A stretch of 64,000 bases of DNA. Origin: Candidatus Methylomirabilota bacterium (GTDB taxonomy: Bacteria; Methylomirabilota; Methylomirabilia; Methylomirabilales; Methylomirabilaceae). A program made the translations under genes and the position numbers. The stretch lies in assembly GCA_003104975.1 (NCBI GenBank), contig PQAM01000010.1, positions 236,575 to 300,574 of the forward strand, in the 5' to 3' direction. The notes beneath the pieces were generated by a model. That model was not told the DNA's origin. It saw nothing but the letters and a program-made list of their open reading frames with translations, and searched no databases. Positions 18,369-26,731 of the stretch are shown piece by piece. Every line of letters starts with the position of its first letter. Positions within the stretch are counted from its first letter, which is position 1.

Positions 18369-18492
18369 GCGAGTTCCCGTATTCCAGGCGCCTCTCATGT
18401 GTTAGTATGTGGCCTGCGAACGGAGCAGACAAGCCAGCCTGCCGGGTGTTGTCTGGTGGACTGGCTGTTCATATTTACGAGTAAAGGAGGGA

Positions 18493-18948
18493 ATGGTCGT
18501 GCACGAGCAGGGCGAACAGGTTGATCATGGGCGGCGGATGGTCAATTGGTTGCTGGGGAGTTCCCTCGGCGTACTCTTCGTGTCCATCTTTTATCCGATC
18601 GTCAAATACCTGATTCCTCCAAAGCTCGCCGAGCCGACGACCGTCAGCGTGACCCTGCCCTGGAAGCTCGCGGAACTGAAGGCGAACTCTGGGCGGATAT
18701 TTCGATTCAAAAGTCTTCCGGGTATTTTGGTGAAGACCTCCGGCGGCGATCTGCGCGCGTTCTCGGCCGTCTGTACGCACCTGCAGTGTACGGTGCAATA
18801 CCGGGAAGATCGGCAGGACATCTGGTGCGCCTGTCACAACGGCGTATACGATCTGAATGGGAAAAATATCAGCGGCCCCCCGCCACGACCCTTGGAGGCC
18901 CTGAAGCTGAATGTCAGGGGAGATCAGATTATTGTCATGAAAGGATAA
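18493..18948 (+). CDS. Rieske [2Fe-2S] protein of a bc-type complex
   Basis: A 151-residue protein with one N-terminal membrane segment (about 17-40) and the two Rieske boxes CTHLQC (Cys94, His96, Cys99) and CACH (Cys112, Cys114, His115). All four cluster ligands and both disulfide cysteines are present. It is followed six bases later by cytochrome b. ATG 18493 lies only two bases behind AGGAGG; GTG 18499 (two codons later) has better spacing and may be the true start. Expected role: high-potential acceptor at the Qo site of a quinol-cytochrome c oxidoreductase. The short length fits b6f/menaquinol-type Rieske proteins. Confidence 0.93.
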   Translation: MVVHEQGEQVDHGRRMVNWLLGSSLGVLFVSIFYPIVKYLIPPKLAEPTTVSVTLPWKLAELKANSGRIFRFKSLPGILVKTSGGDLRAFSAVCTHLQCTVQYREDRQDIWCACHNGVYDLNGKNISGPPPRPLEALKLNVRGDQIIVMKG

Positions 18949-18953
18949 GTGGG

Positions 18954-20042
18954 GTGGCGGTCGTTCGAATTACGGCCTGGCTCGAAGAGCGAATCGATCT
19001 CTGGCCGATCAGACATTTTATTCAGAAGAAGGTCATCCCGGTCCATCGTCATTCAGTCTGGTATTATTTCGGCGGGATGACCCTTTTTCTCTTTGCGATC
19101 CAGGTGGCGACCGGGATCCTGCTGACCCTCTATTACCGCCCCAGCGGCGAAGAGGCGTATGAGAGCGTACAGTTCATCATGACCGACGTTCAGTTCGGTT
19201 GGCTTGTGCGCTCGATCCATAGCTGGTCGGCCAATCTGATGGTGCTGATGATGATGATCCATGCGTTCAGCGTCTATCTTATGCAGGCCTATCGAAAGCC
19301 TCGCGAGCTGACATGGGTCACCGGAATGTTGTTGTTCGGCATTGTGCTGTTCTTCGGCTTCAGTGGCTATCTGCTGCCGTGGAATGTGCTGTCATATTTC
19401 GCCACCAAGGTCGGCACCGAGATTGCCGGGCAGTTTCCGCTTGTGGGTCATCTCCTGATGAGGCTCCTGCGCGGTGGCGACGAGGTCACCGGCGCGACAG
19501 TCTCCCGGTTCTACGGCATCCATATTGCCATCTTACCGGCCTTGACGACTGCAATTCTCGCCCTCCACCTGTTTCTGGTCCAGAAGCAGGGGATGAGTGT
19601 TCCCCCATCTGTGGAACGCGCACACCGAGGACAACCGCTCCGGGCCATGCCGTTTGTCCCGAATTTCCTGCTTCGCGACCTGTTCGGCTGGTTCGTGACG
19701 CTCGGACTCCTGGCCGCCTTGGCCGCGCTGTTCCCATGGGAGTTGGGACAAAAGGCGGATCCCTTCGCGCCGGCGCCGGCAGGAATCAGGCCGGAATGGT
19801 ACTTTGTATTTATGTTTCAGAGCCTGAAGTATATCCCGGCCAAAATCGGCCCGTTTGACGGCGAGGTCTTGGGGGTACTGGGTTTCAGTCTGGGCGGGCT
19901 GTTTCTCTTGCTGGTCCCATTTCTGGACAAGAAGTCGGCTCTGGGCGAGCCGAGTCCGCTTTTCCGACGGATCGGAATCGGTATCATTGCGTACATTGTC
20001 ATATTTACCGTACTTGGATATGTCGCGCCCGCCGTTCCATAA
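18954..20042 (+). CDS. Cytochrome b (b6 + subunit IV fused) of the Rieske/b complex
   Basis: A 362-residue membrane protein starting at GTG 18954. Haem-ligand pairs are His89/His103 and His190/His205; the second pair is 14 residues apart, as in cytochrome b6 and unlike mitochondrial-type cytochrome b (13). The Qo motif PEWY is at 280-283 within the part matching subunit IV, so b6 and subunit IV are one chain. The gene overlaps the next multihaem gene by 23 bases. Expected role: quinol oxidation feeding the Rieske protein and the nonahaem cytochrome encoded next; no cytochrome c1 or f gene is present. A longer in-frame extension upstream lies inside the Rieske gene and is rejected. Confidence 0.93.
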   Translation: MAVVRITAWLEERIDLWPIRHFIQKKVIPVHRHSVWYYFGGMTLFLFAIQVATGILLTLYYRPSGEEAYESVQFIMTDVQFGWLVRSIHSWSANLMVLMMMIHAFSVYLMQAYRKPRELTWVTGMLLFGIVLFFGFSGYLLPWNVLSYFATKVGTEIAGQFPLVGHLLMRLLRGGDEVTGATVSRFYGIHIAILPALTTAILALHLFLVQKQGMSVPPSVERAHRGQPLRAMPFVPNFLLRDLFGWFVTLGLLAALAALFPWELGQKADPFAPAPAGIRPEWYFVFMFQSLKYIPAKIGPFDGEVLGVLGFSLGGLFLLLVPFLDKKSALGEPSPLFRRIGIGIIAYIVIFTVLGYVAPAVP

Positions 20043-21345
20043 CAGGGTGGTGGGGATCGCACTGCGCGCCGTCTGCTTGGGCATTGTTCTCATCGCGGCG
20101 GCCTTGATCCGCACACCGTTCGCCGACGCCGAGGACGCCTGTGTCGATTGTCACAGGGCGTTACGGGAAGAGCGTCTTAACCGTCCGGCCTTTAAGATAA
20201 AAAACGATTACCACCTGGCGCGAGGACTGGGATGCCATAGCTGTCACGGCGGCGATCAGACCGCGCTTGACAATAAGGGGCAGGCTCATAGCCCGGCAAA
20301 GGGATTTGTGGGAAAGCCGACGCGGCAGGGAATTCCTGAATCCTGCGGGAAATGCCACAGCGATCCGCGCTATATGCGGCAGTTTAATCCATCCATTCGG
20401 ACGGACCAAGTAAAGGAGTACTATACCAGCGTTCACGGCAAGCGACTTCGCGAAGGGGATCAGAAGGTTGCCGTCTGCATCAGTTGTCATGATGTCCATG
20501 CCATCCGCTCCGTCAAAGATCAGATGGCCTGGACCTATCCGACTAATGTTGCCGAGACCTGCGGCGGATGCCACGGCAATCCCGAGTACATGAAGCCGTA
20601 CCAAATCCCCACCGATCAGCTTGAAAAATACCAGCAAAGCGTTCATTACGAAATGTTGACGAAGCGAGCCGATCTCGCTTCTCCGACATGCAGCAGTTGC
20701 CATGGCAGTCACGGTGCGGCGCCCCCCGGCGTCGATTCGGTGGTGAATGTTTGCAGTTCCTGCCACGTTGTCACGGCCGATCTCTTCGCCAAGAGTCCGC
20801 ACAGGTCGGCCTTCGACGAACTGGGGATGCCGGCGTGCGTGACATGCCACAGCAATCACGATATTACGTACCCGTCTGAGGCGATGCTGGGCGGAGGCGA
20901 GGGCACCCCGTGCGCGACCTGCCATGAATCCGACTCTGCGCCGCTCAAAAAGGCTGCGGAGTTGCGATCGATGATCGAGGCCCTTGCGGGTCGGATCGAT
21001 CAGGCCTCGGCGATCCTCACCCGGGCCGAGCACGCAGGGATGGAGATCGGTATTCCTCGGTTTGAGTTGATTACCGCCAACGAATCCTTGATTAAGGCGA
21101 GAGCGACCGTCCATTCGCTTGATGCGGAAGCGATCAAGACCGCCACCGACTCGGGGCTGGAGGTTGCCCAGAAGAGTCTCGAGAGTGGCCACAACCTTCT
21201 GGCCGAGGTACAATTCCGCCGAAAGGGGCTGGCCGCGTCCATGCTGATCATTATTGCGGTCCTGGTCGGCCTTTTCCTGAAGATCAGAGAGGTTGACCGA
21301 CGGAGAGGGCCGGAATCAGGCGATCTGACAGGCGACCGGCATTGA
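20020..21345 (+). CDS. Membrane-anchored nonahaem cytochrome c linked to the bc complex
   Basis: A 441-residue protein with an N-terminal signal/anchor (about 11-32), nine CXXCH sites spread over about residues 38-305, a coiled-coil-like helical stretch, and a C-terminal membrane helix (about 405-425). ATG 20020 lies within the end of the cytochrome b gene, implying coupled translation. Multihaem cytochromes in this position replace cytochrome c1/f in several anaerobes as the electron outlet of the Rieske/b complex. Expected role: pass electrons from the bc complex to periplasmic carriers and the outer-membrane conduits. The exact family name is uncertain (c3/NapC-like superfamily). Confidence 0.87.
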   Translation: MSRPPFHNRVVGIALRAVCLGIVLIAAALIRTPFADAEDACVDCHRALREERLNRPAFKIKNDYHLARGLGCHSCHGGDQTALDNKGQAHSPAKGFVGKPTRQGIPESCGKCHSDPRYMRQFNPSIRTDQVKEYYTSVHGKRLREGDQKVAVCISCHDVHAIRSVKDQMAWTYPTNVAETCGGCHGNPEYMKPYQIPTDQLEKYQQSVHYEMLTKRADLASPTCSSCHGSHGAAPPGVDSVVNVCSSCHVVTADLFAKSPHRSAFDELGMPACVTCHSNHDITYPSEAMLGGGEGTPCATCHESDSAPLKKAAELRSMIEALAGRIDQASAILTRAEHAGMEIGIPRFELITANESLIKARATVHSLDAEAIKTATDSGLEVAQKSLESGHNLLAEVQFRRKGLAASMLIIIAVLVGLFLKIREVDRRRGPESGDLTGDRH

Positions 21346-21370
21346 CACGATGGCGCGAAGTGACTATAGT
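21342..21370 (+). promoter_or_regulatory. Strong sigma-70-type promoter before the trihaem gene
   Basis: TTGACA at 21342 and TATAGT at 21365 are exactly 17 bases apart. The -35 box overlaps the stop codon of the nonahaem gene, so the trihaem gene has its own promoter. Confidence 0.65.
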
Positions 21371-21485
21371 TCAGGGGATCGATGACACATTCCGGTAATG
21401 TGTGCGAAGACCTCGAGCGGATGCAGTCGGAGAACTCAGTGAGATGCGTACGAGTCAAGAAGCTCGCCCACAGAAAGGAGAAACA

Positions 21486-21896
21486 ATGACATCAGTGATT
21501 GGAAGGAGCGCGATATTGGCTTTCGCGAGCCTCCTGATCGTGAGTGTTACGCCGGCTCGCAGTATGGCCCAACCCAAGCCGAAAATCCCCCCTCCCTTCA
21601 CCTTTGAGCAGAAGACGAAGGATGAACAGGGTAATCCGAGCCCCGGGAAGGTGACATTCGATCACAACCTGCATATGGCAAAAGGGCAGAAGTGCCTGAA
21701 CTGTCATGGCAAGGGTAAACCGTTCAAGACCAAGATCGGAACCTCTCCGGACCTGACGATGAAGGCCTACGATGAAGGCAAAGCGTGTGGCACCTGTCAC
21801 AACGGCAAGGTTGTATTCTCGACGAAGGAGATGGGCAACTGCCTGAAGTGTCATAAGGTCCCGGCATCCCCCGCCGCCGCCTCCTCAGCGTCATAG
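21486..21896 (+). CDS. Periplasmic trihaem cytochrome c (c7-like)
   Basis: A 136-residue exported protein with a signal peptide (cleavage near SMA-QP, about residue 28) and three CXXCH sites (CLNCH, CGTCH, CLKCH). The order of conserved FDHNLH before the first haem is typical of c7-type trihaem domains, where these histidines are distal ligands. GAAAGGAG precedes ATG 21486, and a dedicated promoter lies upstream (21342-21370). Expected role: abundant soluble shuttle in the periplasm, like PpcA-type proteins in metal reducers, between the inner-membrane modules and the decahaem conduits. The C-terminus is Ala/Ser/Pro-rich and probably disordered. Confidence 0.87.
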   Translation: MTSVIGRSAILAFASLLIVSVTPARSMAQPKPKIPPPFTFEQKTKDEQGNPSPGKVTFDHNLHMAKGQKCLNCHGKGKPFKTKIGTSPDLTMKAYDEGKACGTCHNGKVVFSTKEMGNCLKCHKVPASPAAASSAS

Positions 21897-22002
21897 TGCT
21901 GTGCAGGTAAGCACCGAGACATAGCAACTGGGTCGGGTTCGGCAGTCGATTAAAGGGGCTGCCGCTTCCCGATCGCGACTGTCGTGCATCCTGGTTGGGA
22001 AC

Positions 22003-24204
22003 GTGGGTAGCGGCGCCATATCGTACGTAATCACCAGGAGCGTAGACTGCGGAAAGGTGGTCAGGACCCTTTTCGCTGTCTGGCTGTGTTTCGTCGCAGC
22101 CCCGAACACCGTGGCAGCCGTCCCGGGGCCTACGTCCTCGTCCGAGGTGTGTCTGACCTGCCACAACGATCCCGATCTGAAAAAAGAGAACGAAGGGGGA
22201 CAACCCGGTTCGTTGTTCGTCGAGCCGGCCGATCTGGCTCAATCGGCACACCGCACGCTCGCCTGTATCGGGTGCCATCGTGACATCTCGGAAGGACCTC
22301 ACACCGACACGCCGCCGCCGGTCCGCTGTCATACGTGCCACCGTCGGCCCCATGAGCGGGTTCCGGACAGTGCTCATGCCAAGCTGAAAAGCGGCGAGCC
22401 AAGCGGCAGTTGCATCGCCTGCCATGGCAGTCATCAGATTCAAAAGATCTCGGTCGATGCCGACACGATCTGTACGTCGTGTCACACCGTGCAGGCCGCA
22501 CAGATGGCGACTGGGATTCATGCCGGTCGTCTCGGAGAACGGACCCGGAACCTGCCGACCTGCGTGACCTGTCATACCGCCCACTCCGTCGCGTCTCGTC
22601 GTGATCCTGCATCGCCTGCCCATCGCTCACGGATTCACGAGACCTGTGCCCGGTGCCATGGGGATCCGAGAGTTATCGCCGAAGAACGGATTTCGAGGCC
22701 GCGGGTCGTTGCGCTCTTTACCCAGAGTGTTCACGGCCAGGCTATTCTGCAGAAAGGCAACCTTGCTGCCGCGACCTGCACCGACTGCCATGGCGCCCAC
22801 GAGATTCGACGAGGCGCCGATCCCGCGTCGCCGATTTTTCCGAGAAACGTTGCGAATACCTGTCGCCGTTGTCACAGCGACGAGGCGGAGCAGTTTCAAG
22901 ACAGCATCCATGGAGAGGCCGTCTCACGCGGGATTTTCGCGGCGCCGACCTGTACTGATTGTCATGGGGAGCACGGGATCACCGCCACCCGCGCCCCGGG
23001 ATCGCGGGTGGCGCCGCTTGCGATCTCCAAGACCTGTGCGGCCTGTCACGAGGCGACGCCGGTGATCGAGGAGTTCGGCCTCGCGCCGCGCCGCGCCGGA
23101 ACGTTTTTTGAGAGCTTTCACGGCCTGGCGGTGAGAGGCGGATCGCCCGTCGTCGCCAACTGTGCAAGCTGTCACGGAGTCCACAACATTCGGCCATCGG
23201 CCGATCCCCGTTCCACCGTTAATCCGAGCAACCTCGCGCGTACCTGCGGGCAGTGCCACCAAGGGGCCGGTATGCAGTTGGCCGGCACCAGGATCCACGT
23301 CGCCCCAGGGTTCGGCGAGCACCCATGGGTGACCCTGGTCCGGCGGATCTACCTCGCAATGATCGCTCTCGTCATCGGCGGAATGAGCCTGCACAACGGA
23401 CTTGACTTCCTGGCGCATCTGCGAGAGTGTTGGCGGGCAGAGAGGCGGCGAACAGACGGACTGAGTGTGCCGCCACGGGTGGCCGGCCGGTTCTTTGAAC
23501 GTTGGACACTGAACGAGCGGATACAGCACCTGACGTTGCTCGTCACCTTTACGATCCTGGCGGTCACCGGCTTTGCGTTGAAGTTTCCTGACGCGTGGTG
23601 GGCGCGTCCGCTGGTCTGGATCGAACAGGGATATGCCGTACGCGCCGGGCTCCATCGAATTGCCGGTGTGCTGATGACGCTGGCTGCGGTGTACCATCTG
23701 ATCTATCTTTTTGAGACCCGGCGCGGCCGGACGCAGTTTCGAGTGATGCGTCCCTGTCGGCGGGATATCGGCGAGGCGTGGGCCATGATCGCCTTCAATC
23801 TGGGGCTTCGGTCACACCGGCCCCGTTTCTCCCGTTTTACCTATGTGGAAAAGCTGGAGTATTGGGCGGTCGTGTGGGGAACCGTTGTCATGGCCGGGAC
23901 CGGGTGCATCATGTGGTTCCAGACGGCGGCGCTGAGGCGCTGGCCCCTGTTGGTGATCGACTTGGCGACAGTCGTCCATTACTACGAGGCCTGGTTGGCT
24001 ACGCTGGCGATCCTGGTCTGGCACCTCTACAGCGTGATCTTCCGGCCTGACATCTATCCGATGAATATGGTCTGGCTGACGGGAAGGCTGACAGGGGCAC
24101 AGATGGCCCAGGAGCATCCCGCCGAACTGGACGAGATCCTGACGGCGGAATCCGCGCTGCATGCCTTACCGCCGGCGGAGACGGCGAAGTCACCGGATTC
24201 CTAG
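22003..24204 (+). CDS. 13-haem cytochrome c fused to a b-type cytochrome (CbcL-like quinone oxidoreductase)
   Basis: A 733-residue protein with GTG start. After a signal/anchor (about 20-40) come thirteen CXXCH sites over about residues 49-425. About five membrane segments follow, with paired histidines (for example H in GLHRIAG and YHLIYL, VVHYYEAW and VWHLYS), matching FdnI/HydC-type dihaem cytochrome b. The same architecture, with nine c haems, is known for Geobacter CbcL, an inner-membrane menaquinol oxidase used when extracellular acceptors have low potential. Expected role: second quinol-oxidising entry to the periplasmic haem network. The haem count is above that of CbcL. The GTG start lacks a clear ribosome site, so the N-terminus is less sure. 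Confidence 0.85.
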   Translation: MGSGAISYVITRSVDCGKVVRTLFAVWLCFVAAPNTVAAVPGPTSSSEVCLTCHNDPDLKKENEGGQPGSLFVEPADLAQSAHRTLACIGCHRDISEGPHTDTPPPVRCHTCHRRPHERVPDSAHAKLKSGEPSGSCIACHGSHQIQKISVDADTICTSCHTVQAAQMATGIHAGRLGERTRNLPTCVTCHTAHSVASRRDPASPAHRSRIHETCARCHGDPRVIAEERISRPRVVALFTQSVHGQAILQKGNLAAATCTDCHGAHEIRRGADPASPIFPRNVANTCRRCHSDEAEQFQDSIHGEAVSRGIFAAPTCTDCHGEHGITATRAPGSRVAPLAISKTCAACHEATPVIEEFGLAPRRAGTFFESFHGLAVRGGSPVVANCASCHGVHNIRPSADPRSTVNPSNLARTCGQCHQGAGMQLAGTRIHVAPGFGEHPWVTLVRRIYLAMIALVIGGMSLHNGLDFLAHLRECWRAERRRTDGLSVPPRVAGRFFERWTLNERIQHLTLLVTFTILAVTGFALKFPDAWWARPLVWIEQGYAVRAGLHRIAGVLMTLAAVYHLIYLFETRRGRTQFRVMRPCRRDIGEAWAMIAFNLGLRSHRPRFSRFTYVEKLEYWAVVWGTVVMAGTGCIMWFQTAALRRWPLLVIDLATVVHYYEAWLATLAILVWHLYSVIFRPDIYPMNMVWLTGRLTGAQMAQEHPAELDEILTAESALHALPPAETAKSPDS

Positions 24205-24302
24205 AATCGTGTATCTCACACGTTGTGACATTCATTGTTGGAACCGTCATTACCGAAGTCTCCCTGTCTCCTCCCCATCTGAGGGAGGTGCGAGGGGTAC
24301 TG

Positions 24303-24932
24303 ATGAGGGAGGTTACGACTGATCGAGCCATGGCATATACAGTAGACACAGAGAAGGTTGCGGAGAAGTCACGATCCACCGGTAAGATGCGTCTCGTTAT
24401 CATGTTGAGCAGCACATTGGCCGTCGGCTTTCTCCTGGGGTATCTGGCCTCGGCCTTCGTTCCACTCGTCCCGCAACCACAACCGCCGGCCACGCCGACG
24501 GCCGCCGCACCCGGTCCCAAACTCTCGCCATCGGAGATTGACGCGGCTCTGAAGGCGGCGCACGCCTCACTTGAAGCCGGCGATCTCAAAGCGGCCTGGG
24601 ACAAATATCATCAAGTCCTGATCAGCGATCTCAACCAGGTTGAGGCGCTCACCCATCTCGGGGTCATCATGATGGGCAGTGGCCGTCCCGATGAGGCCAT
24701 CAGGCTGTATGACCGGGCGCTGCGCCTGAACCCCCAGTACGCTCACGCCCTGTTCGACAAGGGGCAGGCCCTGAAGGAGAAGGGAGACGCAAAGGGCGCC
24801 ACTGAGGCGTTCAAACGGTTTCTGGCACTCGTCCCGCCGGATTCCGACGATGCCAAGCGGGTCAAGGGATGGATCGCCGAGATAGCACGCCCTGATAAGC
24901 CTTCGCAGGAAAACGCGGAAACAAGCAAGTGA
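24303..24932 (+). CDS. TPR-repeat membrane-anchored protein
   Basis: A 209-residue protein with an N-terminal membrane helix (about 30-52), a Pro/Ala/Thr-rich linker, and two to three tetratricopeptide repeats (NPQYAHALFDKGQ-type helices), comparable to NrfG/CcmH-type TPR proteins that handle apocytochromes. ATG 24303 follows GAGGGG; ATG 24330 is an alternative start. It is the last gene of the cytochrome block and may help cytochrome c assembly or complex formation; this is inferred from position and fold only. Confidence 0.65.
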   Translation: MREVTTDRAMAYTVDTEKVAEKSRSTGKMRLVIMLSSTLAVGFLLGYLASAFVPLVPQPQPPATPTAAAPGPKLSPSEIDAALKAAHASLEAGDLKAAWDKYHQVLISDLNQVEALTHLGVIMMGSGRPDEAIRLYDRALRLNPQYAHALFDKGQALKEKGDAKGATEAFKRFLALVPPDSDDAKRVKGWIAEIARPDKPSQENAETSK

Positions 24933-25003
24933 GAAGATCGCTCATCCGACCGACAATTCGATAAGAGCGAAGTCACTCATATGGTGCGACGGTTATCGGT
25001 GGA

Positions 25004-25765
25004 ATGACCGGGGAGGAGTGGGCGTTCGGCATGGTACGAGAGGAGCATGCGGGGCGGCGGGTAGTGGCGTGGGCGGTGCATCTGTTCACCGCCTTGGGGG
25101 CGGTCATCGGGGTCTGGTGCCTCGTCGCCATCCACCGGGGCGATTACCGGGGGGCATTTTACGGGATGGTGCTGGCGGTCATATTTGATTCGGTGGATGG
25201 GCCGCTGGCGCGGATCGCCCGCGTCAAAGAGGTCCTGCCGGAGTTTGACGGAGCCAAGCTTGACGATATCGTCGACTATCTGAATTACGTGGTCGTCCCG
25301 ATCGTCTTGCTCCATGAGGCCAACCTGCTGCCGCCGTCGGCCTCGATCTGGATTGTGCCCTTCCCGCTGCTCGCCAGCGCCTACCGATTCTGTCATGTCT
25401 CTGCCAAGACGCCGGATCACTTTTTTACCGGATTCCCCTCGTATTGGAATGTCCTGGCCTTTTACTATTACGTGGGGGGGAGCCCCCTCTGGTTCAACGC
25501 CGCCTTCACCCTCTTTGCGGCGATGATGGTGCTGGTGCCGATCAAATATGTCTATCCCGGCCGCACCCGAACCCTTCGTCCGTTGACCGTCGGAGTGAGC
25601 ATCCTGTGGGGCATCGCGCTCCTGGTTCTCCTCTGGCAGCTTCCCGAGCCGTCCCCGTCACTGGTGGCCTGGTCTCTACTGTACCCGATCTACTATGTCG
25701 TCCTCTCATTTGCGCTGCACTGGCGCCTGCTGGTCGAGGACGCGCGTACCTCTTCCCAAGTCTGA
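25004..25765 (+). CDS. pcs: Phosphatidylcholine synthase (Pcs-type CDP-alcohol phosphotransferase)
   Basis: A 253-residue membrane protein with about eight hydrophobic helices and the CDP-alcohol phosphotransferase motif DG-x2-AR-x8-G-x3-D-x3-D (DGPLAR ... FDGAKLDDIVDYL). The extended FDGxxLDDxxDY form and length match bacterial Pcs, which joins CDP-diacylglycerol and choline to make phosphatidylcholine in one step. ATG 25004 has no clear ribosome site; ATG 25031, 13 bases after GGGGAGGAG, is an alternative start. It stands alone, converging on the DUF4340/ABC genes with no gap. Known from family: inner-membrane enzyme needing Mn2+; choline must come from outside. Confidence 0.8.
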   Translation: MTGEEWAFGMVREEHAGRRVVAWAVHLFTALGAVIGVWCLVAIHRGDYRGAFYGMVLAVIFDSVDGPLARIARVKEVLPEFDGAKLDDIVDYLNYVVVPIVLLHEANLLPPSASIWIVPFPLLASAYRFCHVSAKTPDHFFTGFPSYWNVLAFYYYVGGSPLWFNAAFTLFAAMMVLVPIKYVYPGRTRTLRPLTVGVSILWGIALLVLLWQLPEPSPSLVAWSLLYPIYYVVLSFALHWRLLVEDARTSSQV

Positions 25766-26731
25766 TCAGCGTGAGGACGACACGGGTGGGTTCTGTGGTG
25801 TGGATCGGTCCAGCAGATCGGACGGTGACCTGGCGAGATCGGTCAGGAGTTGCGCGTCAAGGGTCATGACATCCTTTCCGGAATCAGTCATGGCATAGAG
25901 CCCGACCTTGGGGTCGGCGGCCTTCTTCAGCAACAGTCGCTTTGCGGTGTCCCCCTCCTTCAGCTCCACGATCAGGTCCGGGCGCTCCAGGCCATACCGG
26001 CGCCTGGCGTCGGGACCGGCGGAGTCGGCAAATGCCTCTACGCGGGCATCCTTGATCTTCCAGAGCATCTGCCCGATGACGGCGGCATCCGCCCTCCCCG
26101 TAATCGGCCTGGCCATCTCCCATCCCTTGCCGTGAGTCCGGCTGAGGCTGATCGGTTGTCCTGTACCGATCAGCTCGATCCGGGTCACCTGATTCGGCTC
26201 CAGGACGAGCAGGGTCTTGTCGCGAAAATCGTCCGGTTTCTTATCTGTACGGAGCCGCACCATGACGGTGACGAGGAAGACCGCCGGCTGGTCCGGGCGC
26301 TTTGCATAGACCGACCGGCCGTTGGGGTTCAGATCGCCCAGCAGCAGCGTCGGGAGCATGTGGCCGCCCTTGAGCGTCAGGCTGAGGTGGAGCGAGGGAT
26401 GGTCAAGTCCGTAGTCGGCAAGGTCTTGTGGCGTCTCCTCGATCTGTCGCTCTTTTTGAGCGTCGAGGAGCACATGGAGCAGCGAGCCGACCTCGGTACT
26501 GTCGGCTGTCGCGCGCACCGGTTCGGTCAACCGCCAGCCTTCGCCCTCGCGTGTAAGGACAATCAGCGCATCGCCCTTCCTGATCGAGATGGTCTCGATC
26601 TCCTTCTCGTCGGCCTGAAATAATCGGCTGCCGTCCGATCCGGATTGCGTCCCCTTGCCCTCCAGGGCGTAGTAGACAACCCCGACAAGCACGAGCAGCA
26701 GCGCGAGTACGCCCAGCGAGCGCCACCTCAT
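25766..26731 (-). CDS. DUF4340 protein of a Gld-type ABC system
   Basis: A 321-residue protein with one N-terminal membrane helix (about 5-24) and a long extracytoplasmic beta-rich part of two similar halves (WRLTEPVRA and WEMARPITG are cognate motifs), as in DUF4340. It overlaps the gene before it by four bases and is the last of four minus-strand genes. In other bacteria DUF4340 proteins travel with GldA/GldF/GldG-like ABC exporters of unknown cargo. The start (ATG complement at 26731) is set by the overlap and the membrane helix; upstream in-frame residues lie inside the preceding gene. Confidence 0.8.
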   Translation of the reverse strand: MRWRSLGVLALLLVLVGVVYYALEGKGTQSGSDGSRLFQADEKEIETISIRKGDALIVLTREGEGWRLTEPVRATADSTEVGSLLHVLLDAQKERQIEETPQDLADYGLDHPSLHLSLTLKGGHMLPTLLLGDLNPNGRSVYAKRPDQPAVFLVTVMVRLRTDKKPDDFRDKTLLVLEPNQVTRIELIGTGQPISLSRTHGKGWEMARPITGRADAAVIGQMLWKIKDARVEAFADSAGPDARRRYGLERPDLIVELKEGDTAKRLLLKKAADPKVGLYAMTDSGKDVMTLDAQLLTDLARSPSDLLDRSTPQNPPVSSSR

